A DNA stretch of 64,000 nt, from positions 3,570,803 through 3,634,802 of the forward strand of contig NZ_FOJF01000001.1 in NCBI RefSeq assembly GCF_900110995.1. The letters run 5' to 3'. Source of the stretch: Chitinophaga sp. YR573. Lineage in GTDB: Bacteria; Bacteroidota; Bacteroidia; Chitinophagales; Chitinophagaceae. The notes under the pieces were generated by a model. The model was not told the origin of the DNA and did no database searches. It was given only the letters and a program-made list of their open reading frames with translations. The translations under genes and the position numbers were made by a program. Positions 38,450-48,634 of the stretch are shown one piece after another (the stretch's first letter is position 1; every line of letters begins with the position of its first letter).

Positions 38450-41400
38450 CATTAGTAAAACACATAACACCTGTTGTTTGCCTCCTGCTGATACTCAGCG
38501 GGATGGCAAACGCACAGGAGCTTTCCAACAAAGGAAAAGAATTCTGGGTAGGGTACGGGCATCACCAGTTTATGGAACCCGGTTTAACCAACACACAGGA
38601 AATGATCCTTTACCTGAGCGCTGAAGAAGCGGCTAATGTAACGGTAATGATTGAAGGTACTGCCTGGACAAGGAGTTACAGTATTCCTGCCAATACCGTT
38701 ATCCCTACCGCACTCATTCCCAAAAGCGGACCTGATGATGCGCGTCTGGTTTCATTGCCGCCTTCATACGGAGGTACTGGAGGAGAAGGTGTTTTTACAA
38801 ATAAAGGGATTCATATAGTAAGTGATGTTCCCATTGTAGCCTATGCACATATTTTTGGAAGTGCCTCTTCGGGTGCAACTATGCTGATGCCGGTCAATAC
38901 CTGGGGGTACTCTTATATTTCATTAAACAGTCAGCAGCATTATGCGGATAACTGCTTTTCCTGGATGTATGTAGTGGCCAAAGAGAATAATACGGTGGTG
39001 GAGATTACACCTTCTGAACTAAGCCGTAATGGTCGTCCTGGTGGCGTTCCTTTCACTGTTACATTGAATAAAGGAGATATTTATCAGTTGATAGGCGCTT
39101 CGCTTGGTAGTGGGATAGGAAGGGAGTTAACAGGTACTACGGTAAAATCTTTAGGTAATTCAAATGGCAAGTGTTTTCCGATAGCAGTGTTTTCCGGTAG
39201 TAGTCGCACGGCTATTTCCTGTCCCGGTGGAACAGGCAGCAGTGGAGATAATAATATGCAGCAGGTATTCCCTTTCCAGGCATGGGGTAAAAGATATCTG
39301 ACGGCTCCTATATCCGGTAGAACGGCTACCAGTTATCAGACTAATCTGTATAAAATTGTTGTAAAAGATCCTGCTACTGTTGTAAAAAGGAACGGGGTGG
39401 TACTGACAGGATTAACCGCTCATTCCTGTTATGAATTTCAAAGCAGGACTGCGGATTATATAGAATCTGATAAACCGGTATTACTGGCGCAGTTCATGTC
39501 TTCTATGGATGCTTGCCCTTATACAGCGGACATTGGAGACCCCGAAATGATTTATATAAGCCCGATAGAGCAGGCTACCAAAAGAGTGGCATTCTATCGT
39601 AATACAAAAGAAGTAATTGATATAAACGGGTTGATCCTGATCATCCCGGATGCCGGATTGACTTCTTTAAAAATAGATGGTAATAATACTTATGATGTGT
39701 CTTATGCTCATCCTAACTTACCCGGTTATACGGTAGTGGTAAAAAAATGGAAATCTGCGGATGCACAATGTATCGTACAGAGTGATTCTTCTTTTAATGC
39801 GATTACTTATGGGCTGGGTTCCTTTGAGAGTTATGGTTACAATGCAGGTACTTATATCAATAATCTGAATGCAATAGGACAGATCCATAATACACTGGAT
39901 ACGTCTGCTACACAAAATGCTTACACCTGTGTAAACACACCGGTAAACCTTTCCGTACTCTTCACTTATCAACCTGTTAAACTGGTATGGCAGCTGAGTA
40001 AAACAGCTATCACGCCAGGTACGGATGTGGTTGATAATGCGCCTGTGTCTACTGCTCAGGTGAATATAAAAGGAGTGATATTCTATGAATATTCATTACC
40101 GCAGTCTTACCAGTTTGCTGCTGCAGGTTCTTATGATATTTCTGTATTGTCTACGGCCCCGCACATTGAAAATTGTAATAACACCGAAGAAATTATTTAT
40201 ACGATAACAGTAAAAGGAAAACCTGCTGCTGTTGCTTCTTATACAAACGGATTGGGTTGTGCCTATGATTCTGTTCATTTTAACGGAACAAAGACAGGGA
40301 ATGGCTATAATATTAATCGCTGGACATGGGATTTTCCTGTTAAGAAAACAGATGGTATAAACACTACACAGTCGTTTGCTGCCGGTACTATACCGGTAAA
40401 ATTAACAGTTGTTTCTGGTGAAGGTTGTGTGGCGGATACTTCTTTTAATGTGGATGTGTATCCTGTTCCTCATGCAGCATTTTCTTTGAATGATGTTTGT
40501 CAGGGTTTACCGGTAACGGTTACTGATCAATCAACAGGTGTGATAAATAGCTGGAACTGGAATTTTGGAGATGGTACAACAGTGGTGAAAAATGTGGCAG
40601 ATCCTTTTGATAAGATATATGCCACAGCGGGTACTTTCCCTGTGAAATTACTGGTGACAAGTGATCATAGTTGTGTAAAGGATACAACTATTTCTATAGC
40701 TGTACATGCCACACCGGTAGCAGATTTTACTATGCCAAAGGCGGTATGTATGCCGGAAGGGAAAGCCACTTTTACCAATATCTCTAAAGTATCTGATCAA
40801 TCTCCTTTATCCTATCAGTGGAATTTCGGAGATGGCAGCAGTCCTTTAAATGAGATCAATCCTTCACATATATATGCCACTGCTGGTAATTACGGAGTTA
40901 ATCTGCGGGTGAATACTTCTTATGGTTGTACAGATGATACTACGAAAGCATTAAAAGCATTTTATGAGAAACCTGTAGCAGATTTTGCTACAGCAGCAGA
41001 TACTTTATGCCAGGGTGCGGATAATGCTTTTACAGATAAGAGTACAGCGCTGAATAGTACAGTACAGGAATGGGCATGGGATTTTGGAGATGGTACGAAT
41101 GATAATGTACGTAACCCGGATAAACGTTATACGCAACCAGGTAACTATACGGTGCAGCTGGCAGTGACCAGCAGCGCAGGTTGTATCTCTGATCCTGCCA
41201 CACAGGATGTAAGAGTGTTCCTGCAACCAGTGATAGATGCCGGCCCTTCTTTCACGGTGGAATATGGCACTACGGTACAGTTTCAGCCGGTAGTGAATGA
41301 TGTAACAGGACTTACTTTCAGCTGGACGCCGGCGATAGAACTGACATCTTCTACTGTATTGAACCCTCAGTTAATTGCTTTACATGATGAAAAATATACG

Positions 41401-41727
41401 CTTACGGCAACGGGGTTGAGTGGTTGTACTGCCAGCGATGACATGGAAGTGAAAGTGTATAAACCAGTGAAAATTCCCAACGCGTTTTCTCCTAACGGCG
41501 ATCATATAAATGATACATGGATGATCACAAACCTGGCCGATTACCGAAACAGTACTGTAGAAGTCTTTAACCGCTATGGGCAGTTGGTGTTTAAATCGAC
41601 CGGGTATGATCGCCCATGGGATGGAATGTACAATGGTAACACGTTACCACTGGCTACCTACTATTATGTAATAAAACTAAAGGATGGATCTGCACCTCTG
41701 ACAGGGTATGTAGTGATATTAAAATAA
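38446..41727 (+). CDS. T9SS type B-secreted IgGFc-binding/PKD protein
   Basis: About 1093 aa from the ATG at 38446, which overlaps the preceding TGA; longer in-frame starts lie within the adhesin gene and would hide the signal peptide (cleavage after MANAQ). Residues ~25-480 are an IgGFc-binding-like domain starting FWVGYGHHQF, clearly paralogous to residues ~2070-2510 of the upstream adhesin. Residues ~590-1000 hold four PKD-type domains; three have intact WxWxFGDG motifs and the first is degenerate. The C terminus (~1010-1093) is a CHU_C sorting domain (IPNAFSPNGDHINDTW, VFNRYGQLVF). It is probably exported by T9SS with the giant adhesin and displayed on the cell surface. Confidence 0.93.
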   Translation: MTLVKHITPVVCLLLILSGMANAQELSNKGKEFWVGYGHHQFMEPGLTNTQEMILYLSAEEAANVTVMIEGTAWTRSYSIPANTVIPTALIPKSGPDDARLVSLPPSYGGTGGEGVFTNKGIHIVSDVPIVAYAHIFGSASSGATMLMPVNTWGYSYISLNSQQHYADNCFSWMYVVAKENNTVVEITPSELSRNGRPGGVPFTVTLNKGDIYQLIGASLGSGIGRELTGTTVKSLGNSNGKCFPIAVFSGSSRTAISCPGGTGSSGDNNMQQVFPFQAWGKRYLTAPISGRTATSYQTNLYKIVVKDPATVVKRNGVVLTGLTAHSCYEFQSRTADYIESDKPVLLAQFMSSMDACPYTADIGDPEMIYISPIEQATKRVAFYRNTKEVIDINGLILIIPDAGLTSLKIDGNNTYDVSYAHPNLPGYTVVVKKWKSADAQCIVQSDSSFNAITYGLGSFESYGYNAGTYINNLNAIGQIHNTLDTSATQNAYTCVNTPVNLSVLFTYQPVKLVWQLSKTAITPGTDVVDNAPVSTAQVNIKGVIFYEYSLPQSYQFAAAGSYDISVLSTAPHIENCNNTEEIIYTITVKGKPAAVASYTNGLGCAYDSVHFNGTKTGNGYNINRWTWDFPVKKTDGINTTQSFAAGTIPVKLTVVSGEGCVADTSFNVDVYPVPHAAFSLNDVCQGLPVTVTDQSTGVINSWNWNFGDGTTVVKNVADPFDKIYATAGTFPVKLLVTSDHSCVKDTTISIAVHATPVADFTMPKAVCMPEGKATFTNISKVSDQSPLSYQWNFGDGSSPLNEINPSHIYATAGNYGVNLRVNTSYGCTDDTTKALKAFYEKPVADFATAADTLCQGADNAFTDKSTALNSTVQEWAWDFGDGTNDNVRNPDKRYTQPGNYTVQLAVTSSAGCISDPATQDVRVFLQPVIDAGPSFTVEYGTTVQFQPVVNDVTGLTFSWTPAIELTSSTVLNPQLIALHDEKYTLTATGLSGCTASDDMEVKVYKPVKIPNAFSPNGDHINDTWMITNLADYRNSTVEVFNRYGQLVFKSTGYDRPWDGMYNGNTLPLATYYYVIKLKDGSAPLTGYVVILK

Positions 41728-41749
41728 TAAAAAATAAAATGCTGACATC

Positions 41750-42757
41750 ATGAGAACTTTTACCAAAGCATTGTTGATGCTGATCATAGTGAGCCTGACC
41801 GGTAAAAAGCTGCAGGCGCAGTCAGACCCCCATTTCTCCGGGTATTACGTATACCCGTCCTGGTTGAATCCGGCGTTAACGGGCGTGTTTGATGGGAGCT
41901 ACCGTTTATCGGGGATTTACCGTTCACAGTGGGGAAGTGTGAATAGCCCCTTTAAGACTTATGGCGTAGCAGCAGATGTAAAGACTAACAGCAATATTAA
42001 CGTAGGTGGCAGCCTGTTGAATCAGGCAGCCGGTGATGGTGGGTATAATTATACAACAGCTTATGGTAGTGCATCATATACGGGTGTAAGGCTGGGCGAT
42101 TTTGAACAGCACCGTATCGTACTTGGTTTACAGGCAGGATTTATACAGCGCAAGTTTGACCCCGCGAGGCTGCATTATGGTGATCAGTGGAATCCTATCA
42201 CTGGTTATAATCCTGCAAATACTACCAATGATATGATTACTAAAACATCTTCGATGACATTCGATGCGGGCTTTGGTATTCTGTATTACAATGCGCAACC
42301 GGGTAAAAAGTACAACCTGTTTGGTGGTTTCTCTGCCATGCATCTGAACCGTCCGGCGGATCGGTTCAGCGCTACAGGTGATGCCAGAATACCCGTTCGT
42401 TATACGGCGCATGGTGGTGTGCGTGTACAGTTATCAGAACTGTTCACCCTAACACCTAACGTATTGTACATGCGTCAGGGAACAGCACAGGAGAAGATGC
42501 TGGGGGCTTTTGGCAGTTATAAATTATCTGAGGAAACAGACCTGATGCTGGGTGCTAACTATCGTTTTAAAGATGCCTTTGCATTGTATACAGGATTCAA
42601 TTATAAGAACGTAATGCTGGGACTGAGTTATGATGTGAACTCATCAGACCTGGGTAAGATCAGCAGGGGAAGTAACAGTTTTGAGCTGTCGATTTCCTTC
42701 ATAGGCAGGAAGAAGCTGAAAACACCGGCAGGTGAATTTGTTTGTCCAAGATTATAA
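41750..42757 (+). CDS. PorP/SprF-family outer-membrane protein
   Basis: A 335-aa beta-barrel protein with signal peptide (cleavage after KLQAQ). The start SDPHFSGYYVYPSWLNPALTGVFDGSYRLSGIYRSQW and the C-terminal aromatic-rich strand pattern are characteristic of PorP/SprF proteins. In gliding Bacteroidota these membrane partners are needed to export or attach specific T9SS type B cargo. It follows two such cargo genes by 22 nt, so it is most likely their dedicated anchor or secretion partner. Confidence 0.92.
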   Translation: MRTFTKALLMLIIVSLTGKKLQAQSDPHFSGYYVYPSWLNPALTGVFDGSYRLSGIYRSQWGSVNSPFKTYGVAADVKTNSNINVGGSLLNQAAGDGGYNYTTAYGSASYTGVRLGDFEQHRIVLGLQAGFIQRKFDPARLHYGDQWNPITGYNPANTTNDMITKTSSMTFDAGFGILYYNAQPGKKYNLFGGFSAMHLNRPADRFSATGDARIPVRYTAHGGVRVQLSELFTLTPNVLYMRQGTAQEKMLGAFGSYKLSEETDLMLGANYRFKDAFALYTGFNYKNVMLGLSYDVNSSDLGKISRGSNSFELSISFIGRKKLKTPAGEFVCPRL

Positions 42758-42767
42758 AAATTACAAC

Positions 42768-44516
42768 ATGAAGAAGATATTATTCACCGCTGTAATGCTT
42801 GTAGTTGTCCAGGCAGCGTGGTCACAACATAAAACAGGCTATCTGAAAGCAGCAGACAGTTATTACAAACAGGCAGATTATTATTCGGCAACATTGTATT
42901 ACGAGAAATACCTGGTGGCCGGTACAAAGCATACAGATCCTATGACCTACAATCCATATGCTGCACCGGGTCCGTCAGACAGAGTGACGGCGGGCCCCGC
43001 AGCAGATGAGCAGCAGGCAGTATATCAGTTGGCGGATAGTTACCGCAGGCTGAATGATCCTGCTAAAGCGGCGCCGTTGTATGAGAAGTCGATGACGTAT
43101 AATAACGACCGTTATCTCCTGGCGGCTTATTACTATGGAATCTGTTTGCGTTCTACAGAGAAGTATGATGCTGCCGAGGAAGTGTTAAGCGCTTTCCTGG
43201 CGAAATATAAATCAACGGATACATATAGTGCAGATGCAGAGAAAGAGTTGAGGAATCTTCGTTTCATCCGTCAGCAGTTGCAGAAGGGTGATTTGTCCCT
43301 TTACCATTTACATAAAGCCGCTGGCACTTTGAATGCCGGCGGCGCTACATATGCTCCTGTATGGGCAGGGGATAAGCTGTTGTTTACTTCTACGAAGGGG
43401 ATGCCGGTGATGAACCGTATTTACCAGTCTTCCGATACAGTTGCTGTTACGCGTATTCCTTTAGTGCAGTTGTCTAAAGTGCATCAGGGTGCTGTGAGTG
43501 TGAGTGCAGATGGTAATTCTTTGTACCTCACACAGTGGACTATGGATAACGGAAAGAAATCTGCGGCTATTTATATCAGTAAGAAGAAAGATCAGCAGTG
43601 GAGTGAACCGGTGAAACTGGATGAGATGATCAATGTTACTGGTTTTAATGCACAGCAGCCTTTTATTATGGCTGATGGGAAGACGTTGTTATTCTCCAGT
43701 GATAAAGCCGGTAATTATGATTTGTACGCAGCTACTTTGGATGCTACTGGTAAAGCTGTTTCTGTGAAGGCGCTTTCTGCGCTGAATACAACTGCTGATG
43801 AACAGGCGCCTTATTATCATGCTGCTTCTTCTACGCTGGTATTTGCCAGCAATGGTGGTGTGGGTATGGGTGGATATGATCTTTATTTTAGTAAGGGTAC
43901 TATTGATCAATTATCACCTGCTGTGAACTTTGGTTATCCTGTGAATGCGGTGAAGGATGATATCTATTTTGCCAGTAAGAGTCAGACAGCGAATGTACTG
44001 GATGATGCCTGGTTTTGTTCCGACCGTTCTGCGGAATGCTGCCTGGAGTTATTCAGTCTGAATATGACGCCACCTCCGCCTGTGGATACACCCGTGATAG
44101 TAGTTGTTACCCCTGTTCCTACTATCATTGATACAATTCTTCGCACACCTGTGAATGAGGCGATTGCCATCCAGCAGATTTACTATGAACTGAATGAATA
44201 CACACTGAGTGCTTCTTCTTATCCAACACTGGATAAACTGGCAGAGGTGCTGTTGTCTCATCCGCAGATGGAGATAGAGATCAGTGCACATACGGATAGC
44301 ACCGGTACAGCAGTGTTTAACCAGCAGTTGTCTGAGAAACGTGCGATGAACTGTGTGGCTTACCTGATGAGTAAAGGTGTTCCCAAGGACCATTTGCAAT
44401 ACAAAGGGTATGGTGCCAGCAAACCTGTAGCGCCTAATACATTCCCTGACGGAACAGATAATCCTGAAGGCAGAAGACTGAACAGACGTATAGAGCTGAA
44501 GATATTAAAGCAATAG
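42768..44516 (+). CDS. TPR-PD40-OmpA-family protein (PorE-like)
   Basis: About 582 aa from the ATG at 42768; the longer in-frame start at 42732 lies in the upstream gene. Signal peptide (cleavage after AAWSQ) is followed by TPR-like helices (~20-165). WD40-like PD40 repeats follow (~175-420), with motifs such as LLFTSTKGMP, LYLTQW, LLFSSDKAGNYDLYAA and VFASNGGVGMGGYDLYFS. The C-terminal peptidoglycan-binding OmpA domain (~465-582) contains SAHTDSTGTAVFNQQLSEKRA and GRRLNRRIEL. PorE-type proteins link the T9SS to the cell wall. Sandwiched between two porP/sprF-like genes, it probably serves the same export module. Confidence 0.92.
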   Translation: MKKILFTAVMLVVVQAAWSQHKTGYLKAADSYYKQADYYSATLYYEKYLVAGTKHTDPMTYNPYAAPGPSDRVTAGPAADEQQAVYQLADSYRRLNDPAKAAPLYEKSMTYNNDRYLLAAYYYGICLRSTEKYDAAEEVLSAFLAKYKSTDTYSADAEKELRNLRFIRQQLQKGDLSLYHLHKAAGTLNAGGATYAPVWAGDKLLFTSTKGMPVMNRIYQSSDTVAVTRIPLVQLSKVHQGAVSVSADGNSLYLTQWTMDNGKKSAAIYISKKKDQQWSEPVKLDEMINVTGFNAQQPFIMADGKTLLFSSDKAGNYDLYAATLDATGKAVSVKALSALNTTADEQAPYYHAASSTLVFASNGGVGMGGYDLYFSKGTIDQLSPAVNFGYPVNAVKDDIYFASKSQTANVLDDAWFCSDRSAECCLELFSLNMTPPPPVDTPVIVVVTPVPTIIDTILRTPVNEAIAIQQIYYELNEYTLSASSYPTLDKLAEVLLSHPQMEIEISAHTDSTGTAVFNQQLSEKRAMNCVAYLMSKGVPKDHLQYKGYGASKPVAPNTFPDGTDNPEGRRLNRRIELKILKQ

Positions 44517-44519
44517 TGT

Positions 44520-45548
44520 ATGAGCCGTGTTATAACGTTGGTGTTGATGCTGATTTTTGCTGTTCATAGTTATGCGCAGCAACAACCGCATTACACACAG
44601 TATGTGCTGAATACTTTTATCATTAACCCTGCGGTAGCCGGTATAGAGAATTACTGGGATGTGAAGGCCAGTCACCGGCATCAGTGGGCAGGATTGAATG
44701 GCGGGCCGGTTACTACATACTTAACAGTACATGGGCCGCTGCGTAAGACGGATTTCCCTTCTGCTTCGGTAACGGGGTTTAGTCCGGATGGAGCAAATCC
44801 GCGTGGTAAGGCTTACTGGGAAACGTACACGGCGCCGCCTTCTCATGCGGGAGCAGGCTTCACATTACTGAACGACAAGACTGGCCCGCTGAACCGGTTT
44901 TCTGCCAGCGTAGCGTATGCGCATCATATTGGTATTGCTCCCGGAACGAGTTTGTCAGCAGGTATTTCTGCTGGTGTACAGCGTATTTCTTTAGATGCTG
45001 CCGCCTTGCAGTTCCAGGACCCTTCTGACCCGGCGATAGCCAGCAGTACTACGCTGAACAAGTGGCGCCCTGATGTGAATGTGGGGCTTTACCTGTATTC
45101 GGCGCAATACTTTGCGGGGATTTCTGCACAGAATATTATTCCGGCGGAGTTAGGTTTTGATGATGGGAAAGTGAAGGGAGATTCTCTTTACAGGGGGAAA
45201 CTGGTACCGCATCTTTTTGCGACTGCGGGGTATCGCCTGTGGGTAAACGAAGATGTAAGTGTATTACCATCTGTGATGATCAAATATATAACTGCTTTAC
45301 CGGTGAGTGTGGATCTCAATGCCAAGTTACAGTACAGGGATGTGTTGTGGGCAGGTGCTTCTTACCGTCATAAGGATGGGGTAGCGGCGATGCTGGGTAT
45401 TAATGTGAATGCCACGTTCAACATCAGTTATGCGTATGACTATACAACTTCTTCATTAAATACGGTGAGTCGTGGTACACATGAGATCATGGTAGGTTTC
45501 CTGATAGGCAACCGTTATGCTGATCTGTGTCCGCGGAATATCTGGTAA
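44520..45548 (+). CDS. Second PorP/SprF-family outer-membrane protein
   Basis: A 342-aa protein with signal peptide (cleavage after HSYAQ). The mature start HYTQYVLNTFIINPAVAGIENYWDVKASHRHQWAGL is the PorP/SprF signature. It starts 3 nt after the OmpA-type gene. It differs considerably from the first PorP/SprF-like protein of the cluster. One partner for each of the two CHU_C cargo proteins is an attractive but unproven reading. Confidence 0.92.
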   Translation: MSRVITLVLMLIFAVHSYAQQQPHYTQYVLNTFIINPAVAGIENYWDVKASHRHQWAGLNGGPVTTYLTVHGPLRKTDFPSASVTGFSPDGANPRGKAYWETYTAPPSHAGAGFTLLNDKTGPLNRFSASVAYAHHIGIAPGTSLSAGISAGVQRISLDAAALQFQDPSDPAIASSTTLNKWRPDVNVGLYLYSAQYFAGISAQNIIPAELGFDDGKVKGDSLYRGKLVPHLFATAGYRLWVNEDVSVLPSVMIKYITALPVSVDLNAKLQYRDVLWAGASYRHKDGVAAMLGINVNATFNISYAYDYTTSSLNTVSRGTHEIMVGFLIGNRYADLCPRNIW

Positions 45549-45595
45549 AATATTAAATACACACAATTATCAAACATTTAAATCAACTCAAAATC

Positions 45596-46159
45596 ATGAG
45601 AAACACATTTTTACTTTCGCTGGCTGTTATTATTTTTTCCTGTGGGGCATGTTCTAAGGACGGTGCTGTTGGTCCTGCGGGAGCAACGGGTCCTGCCGGT
45701 GCTGCTGGCCCTACCGGAGCAACAGGTACAGCCAATGTGATTTATTCAGACTGGTTAGATGTAGCTTATGATCCGATTACCGGTGATTTCGATGAGGATG
45801 GTAAACTGGATACTGCTGCTTTCGAAACAACTATTGCTGTTGATAAACTGGACAATGATATCCTGACCACCGGTGAAGTGAAAGTATATATCAACCTGGG
45901 TACTGCCGCAGCTCCTGACATTACTCCTTTGCCTTACTTTGACGTTTTTGCTGGTTACAGCATTAATCCGTCATTCTCTGCAAACCAGATTTACATGCTG
46001 GCAACTAACAGTTTCCAGACTTACATCGGTACTGATAATGCAAAACATCAGCAGTACAGGTATGTCCTGATTCCTGGTGGAACAGCTGCCCGTACCGGCA
46101 AATCTGTTGACTGGAATAATTACAGTGAAGTGAAAGCTTACCTGAAGTTAAAAGACTAA
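45596..46159 (+). CDS. Collagen-like lipoprotein
   Basis: A 187-aa lipoprotein (lipobox CGACSKDG). Directly after the anchor it carries about seven Gly-X-Y triplets (GPAGATGPAGAAGPTGATG), then a ~140-residue globular domain I do not recognise, with ANVIYSDWLDVAYDP and repeated Asp/Thr-rich strands. Short collagen-like stalks in bacteria can trimerise and hold a domain away from the membrane. It is the last gene before the terminator at 46182 and lies 47 nt after the second porP/sprF-like gene. Confidence 0.85.
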   Translation: MRNTFLLSLAVIIFSCGACSKDGAVGPAGATGPAGAAGPTGATGTANVIYSDWLDVAYDPITGDFDEDGKLDTAAFETTIAVDKLDNDILTTGEVKVYINLGTAAAPDITPLPYFDVFAGYSINPSFSANQIYMLATNSFQTYIGTDNAKHQQYRYVLIPGGTAARTGKSVDWNNYSEVKAYLKLKD

Positions 46160-46181
46160 GAGGGCACGTTTAATGAATATG

Positions 46182-46214
46182 ATGGGATGTGATTTATTTC
46201 ACATCCCATTTTTT
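46182..46214 (+). terminator. Rho-independent terminator of the 24-kb operon
   Basis: Inverted repeat ATGGGATGTGA / TCACATCCCAT (11 bp, perfect) with loop TTTATT, followed by a T run. It lies 22 nt after the collagen-like lipoprotein gene and before the GH92 gene. Confidence 0.85.
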
Positions 46215-46284
46215 GTACCTTTTCTTTACCAGTTTGGATAGTCCCGGTATCATTTGTACATTCCGTTTGCAAAATTTCAAAGTT

Positions 46285-48534
46285 ATGAGAAGATACAGGT
46301 CGATACTTTCGGGATGCATAGCCATATGCATGATGCAACAGGTGAGCGCACAGGCAGTACGTACAGCTGCGGTAACACGTAGTAATGTCAGTTATGTAGA
46401 CCCCACTATAGGGGGCGTAGGGATCATCCTGGAGCCTACCCGTCCTACAGTGCACCTGCCCAATAGCATGCTGAGGACGTTCCCTTTCAGAAAGGACCAG
46501 CTCGATGACCGGATCAGTTATTTCCCGCTTATGATCGCTGCCCACCGGCAGAATAACCTGTTCGGCCTGATGCCGGTATCAGGGGACGTAGAGGATTATA
46601 ACTGGCTGTCGCCCACCATATATGACCGGGAACAGACAACCCCTTACTATTACAGTGCCTATTTAGAAGATACAGACCAGGTGGAGTTTACGCCTGCCGC
46701 TCATAGCGGATATTTTCGTTTCCATTTCAACGGCAACATACCGCATGCGATAAGAATTAATGTGCTTAACGGTGATGGAGATATCGCCGTGTCCGGCAAG
46801 AGGGCCATTAGCGGAAAGGAAGTATTTGAAGGTATGACAGCGTTCTTCTATGGAGAACTGAACACGGATATTGTCAACACCAGCTACCGGGACCCGAACG
46901 GTAAAACACAGCTGAAAGTGAATACCGCTGAGAAAACGCAGGTCGTAGAATTCCGTTATGGGGTGTCTTTTGTCAGCGTGGACCAGGCAAAGGAGAATTT
47001 ACAGAAGGAGATCCCTAATTGGGACTTCGCGGCTATCAAACAACAGGCATATAACGCCTGGGATAAAGTACTGGGACAGATAGACGTAAAAGGGGGTACT
47101 CTTTCTCAGAAAAAAGTATTTTATACTTCACTGTATCGCGCCTATGAGCGCATGGTGAATATTAATGAATATGGGAAATACTATAGTGCATATGATCATA
47201 CGATACATACTTCTGATCAGCCTTTTTATGTAGATAACTGGTTATGGGATACCTATATCGCCCTGGAACCTTTACAAACCCTGCTGAACCCGAAAATGGA
47301 AGCAGATAAGATCAGATCTTATGTGCAGATGTATGAGCAAAGTGGCTGGATGCCTTCCTTCGCCCTGCCTTTCGGAGATTACGCCTGTATGACAGGTAAC
47401 CATGCTGCCGCCTGGATGGCAGACGCCTGGTTCAAAGGCATACATGATTTTGACCTTCCCAGGGCCTATGAAGGGCTTAAAAAGAATGCCCTGGAAGCAA
47501 CCCTGCTGCCCTGGAGAAATGGCCCTGCTACGTCCCTGGATAGCTTTTATGGGGTATATGGATATATGCCTGCACTGAAACCTAACGAAAAGGAAACCGT
47601 AAAAGAAGTGCATGACTTTGAACGCCGTTAGGCAGTAGCCGTAACATTAGAGAACAGCTATGACGACTGGTGCATTGCACAACTGGCAGCTGCTGCCGGC
47701 AAAAAAGAAGATGAAGCGCTGTTCCTGAAAAGAGCCGCTAATTATAAGAACGTATTCCGAACTGATAAAGGCTTTATGTGGCCTAAGGATGCCAGCGGTA
47801 ACTGGATAGATCCTATAGACCCTAAATTCTCCGGTGGGCAGGGTGGCCGTGATTACTTCACCGAAAACAATGCCTACACCTATAACTGGGATGTAAAACA
47901 TGACCTGAAAGGGCTTTTTTACCTGATGGGCGGAAGAACTAAAGCAGAAGCTAAACTGGACCAGTTATTCCGGGAAGACCTTGGACGGAGTAAGTACCAG
48001 TTATGGTATACTTTCCCGGATGCTACGGGTTTGGTGGGTCAGTTTGTAATGGGAAATGAGCCCAGTTTTCATATCCCTTACATTTACAATTACCTGGGAG
48101 CACCCTGGAAAACGCAGAAACGGATCCGTATGCTGATGAACACCTGGTATACTGATAACCTGTTTGGTATTCCGGGAGATGAAGACGGGGGTGGAATGAC
48201 TGCTTTTGTCGTGTTTTCTATGATGGGTTTTAGCCCGGTAACACCTGGTATTCCGGTGTATAATATCGGTAGCCCGGTATTTGAACAGGTAAAGATCAAA
48301 TTATCCAATGGAAAGGTGTTTACGATAGATGCTCCGGGTAGTTCTGATGCTAAGAAATACATCCAGAGCGCCACTTTGAATGGTAAACCTTTAAATACCC
48401 CCTGGTTCACGCATCAGGCAGTGTTAGACGGCAGTACGTTAAAGCTGGTGATGAGTGAGAGCCCTAATAAACAGTGGGGTAGTGGAGAAGAGGATGCTCC
48501 TCCCTCTTCTATAGATTATAAGTCGGGTAAGTAA
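46285..48534 (+). pseudogene. GH92 alpha-mannosidase-type glycosidase interrupted by an in-frame TAG
   Basis: Read from the ATG at 46285, with signal peptide (cleavage after QVSAQ). Both halves are in one frame and together give ~749 codons, the normal GH92 length. Codon 449 (47629-47631) is TAG, between DFERR and AVAVTLENSYDDWC. In GH92 relatives this position is commonly Gln (RRQAV), which fits a single CAG-to-TAG change. N-terminal features (NVSYVDPTIGG, HLPNSMLRTFPF) and C-terminal catalytic features (MGNEPSFHIPYIYNYLG with the general-acid Glu, and GDEDGGGMTAFVVFSMMGF) are intact. GH92 enzymes remove alpha-mannose from N-glycans or mannans using calcium. Recent inactivation or a sequencing error is the simplest explanation. 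Confidence 0.88.
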
Positions 48535-48552
48535 TTTATTATTAAGGTATAA

Positions 48553-48597
48553 GGCCCTTTATTCACTTGCTGAGAGGCAGTGGATAAAGGGCTTTTT
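48553..48597 (+). terminator. Rho-independent terminator after the GH92 gene
   Basis: A 15-bp stem (48553-48567 with 48579-48593, two G:U pairs) encloses an 11-nt loop and is followed by a short T run. It lies 18 nt after the GH92 stop. Confidence 0.8.
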
Positions 48598-48634
48598 ATT
48601 TGCCAGTAAAGGCTCTCTGAACACTTTCTCATGG

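Noticed and set aside
47629..47631. Recoding of the GH92 TAG as pyrrolysine or a programmed readthrough site
   Set aside because: No downstream insertion-type structure is obvious and no such system is known in this group. A single CAG-to-TAG change is simpler.
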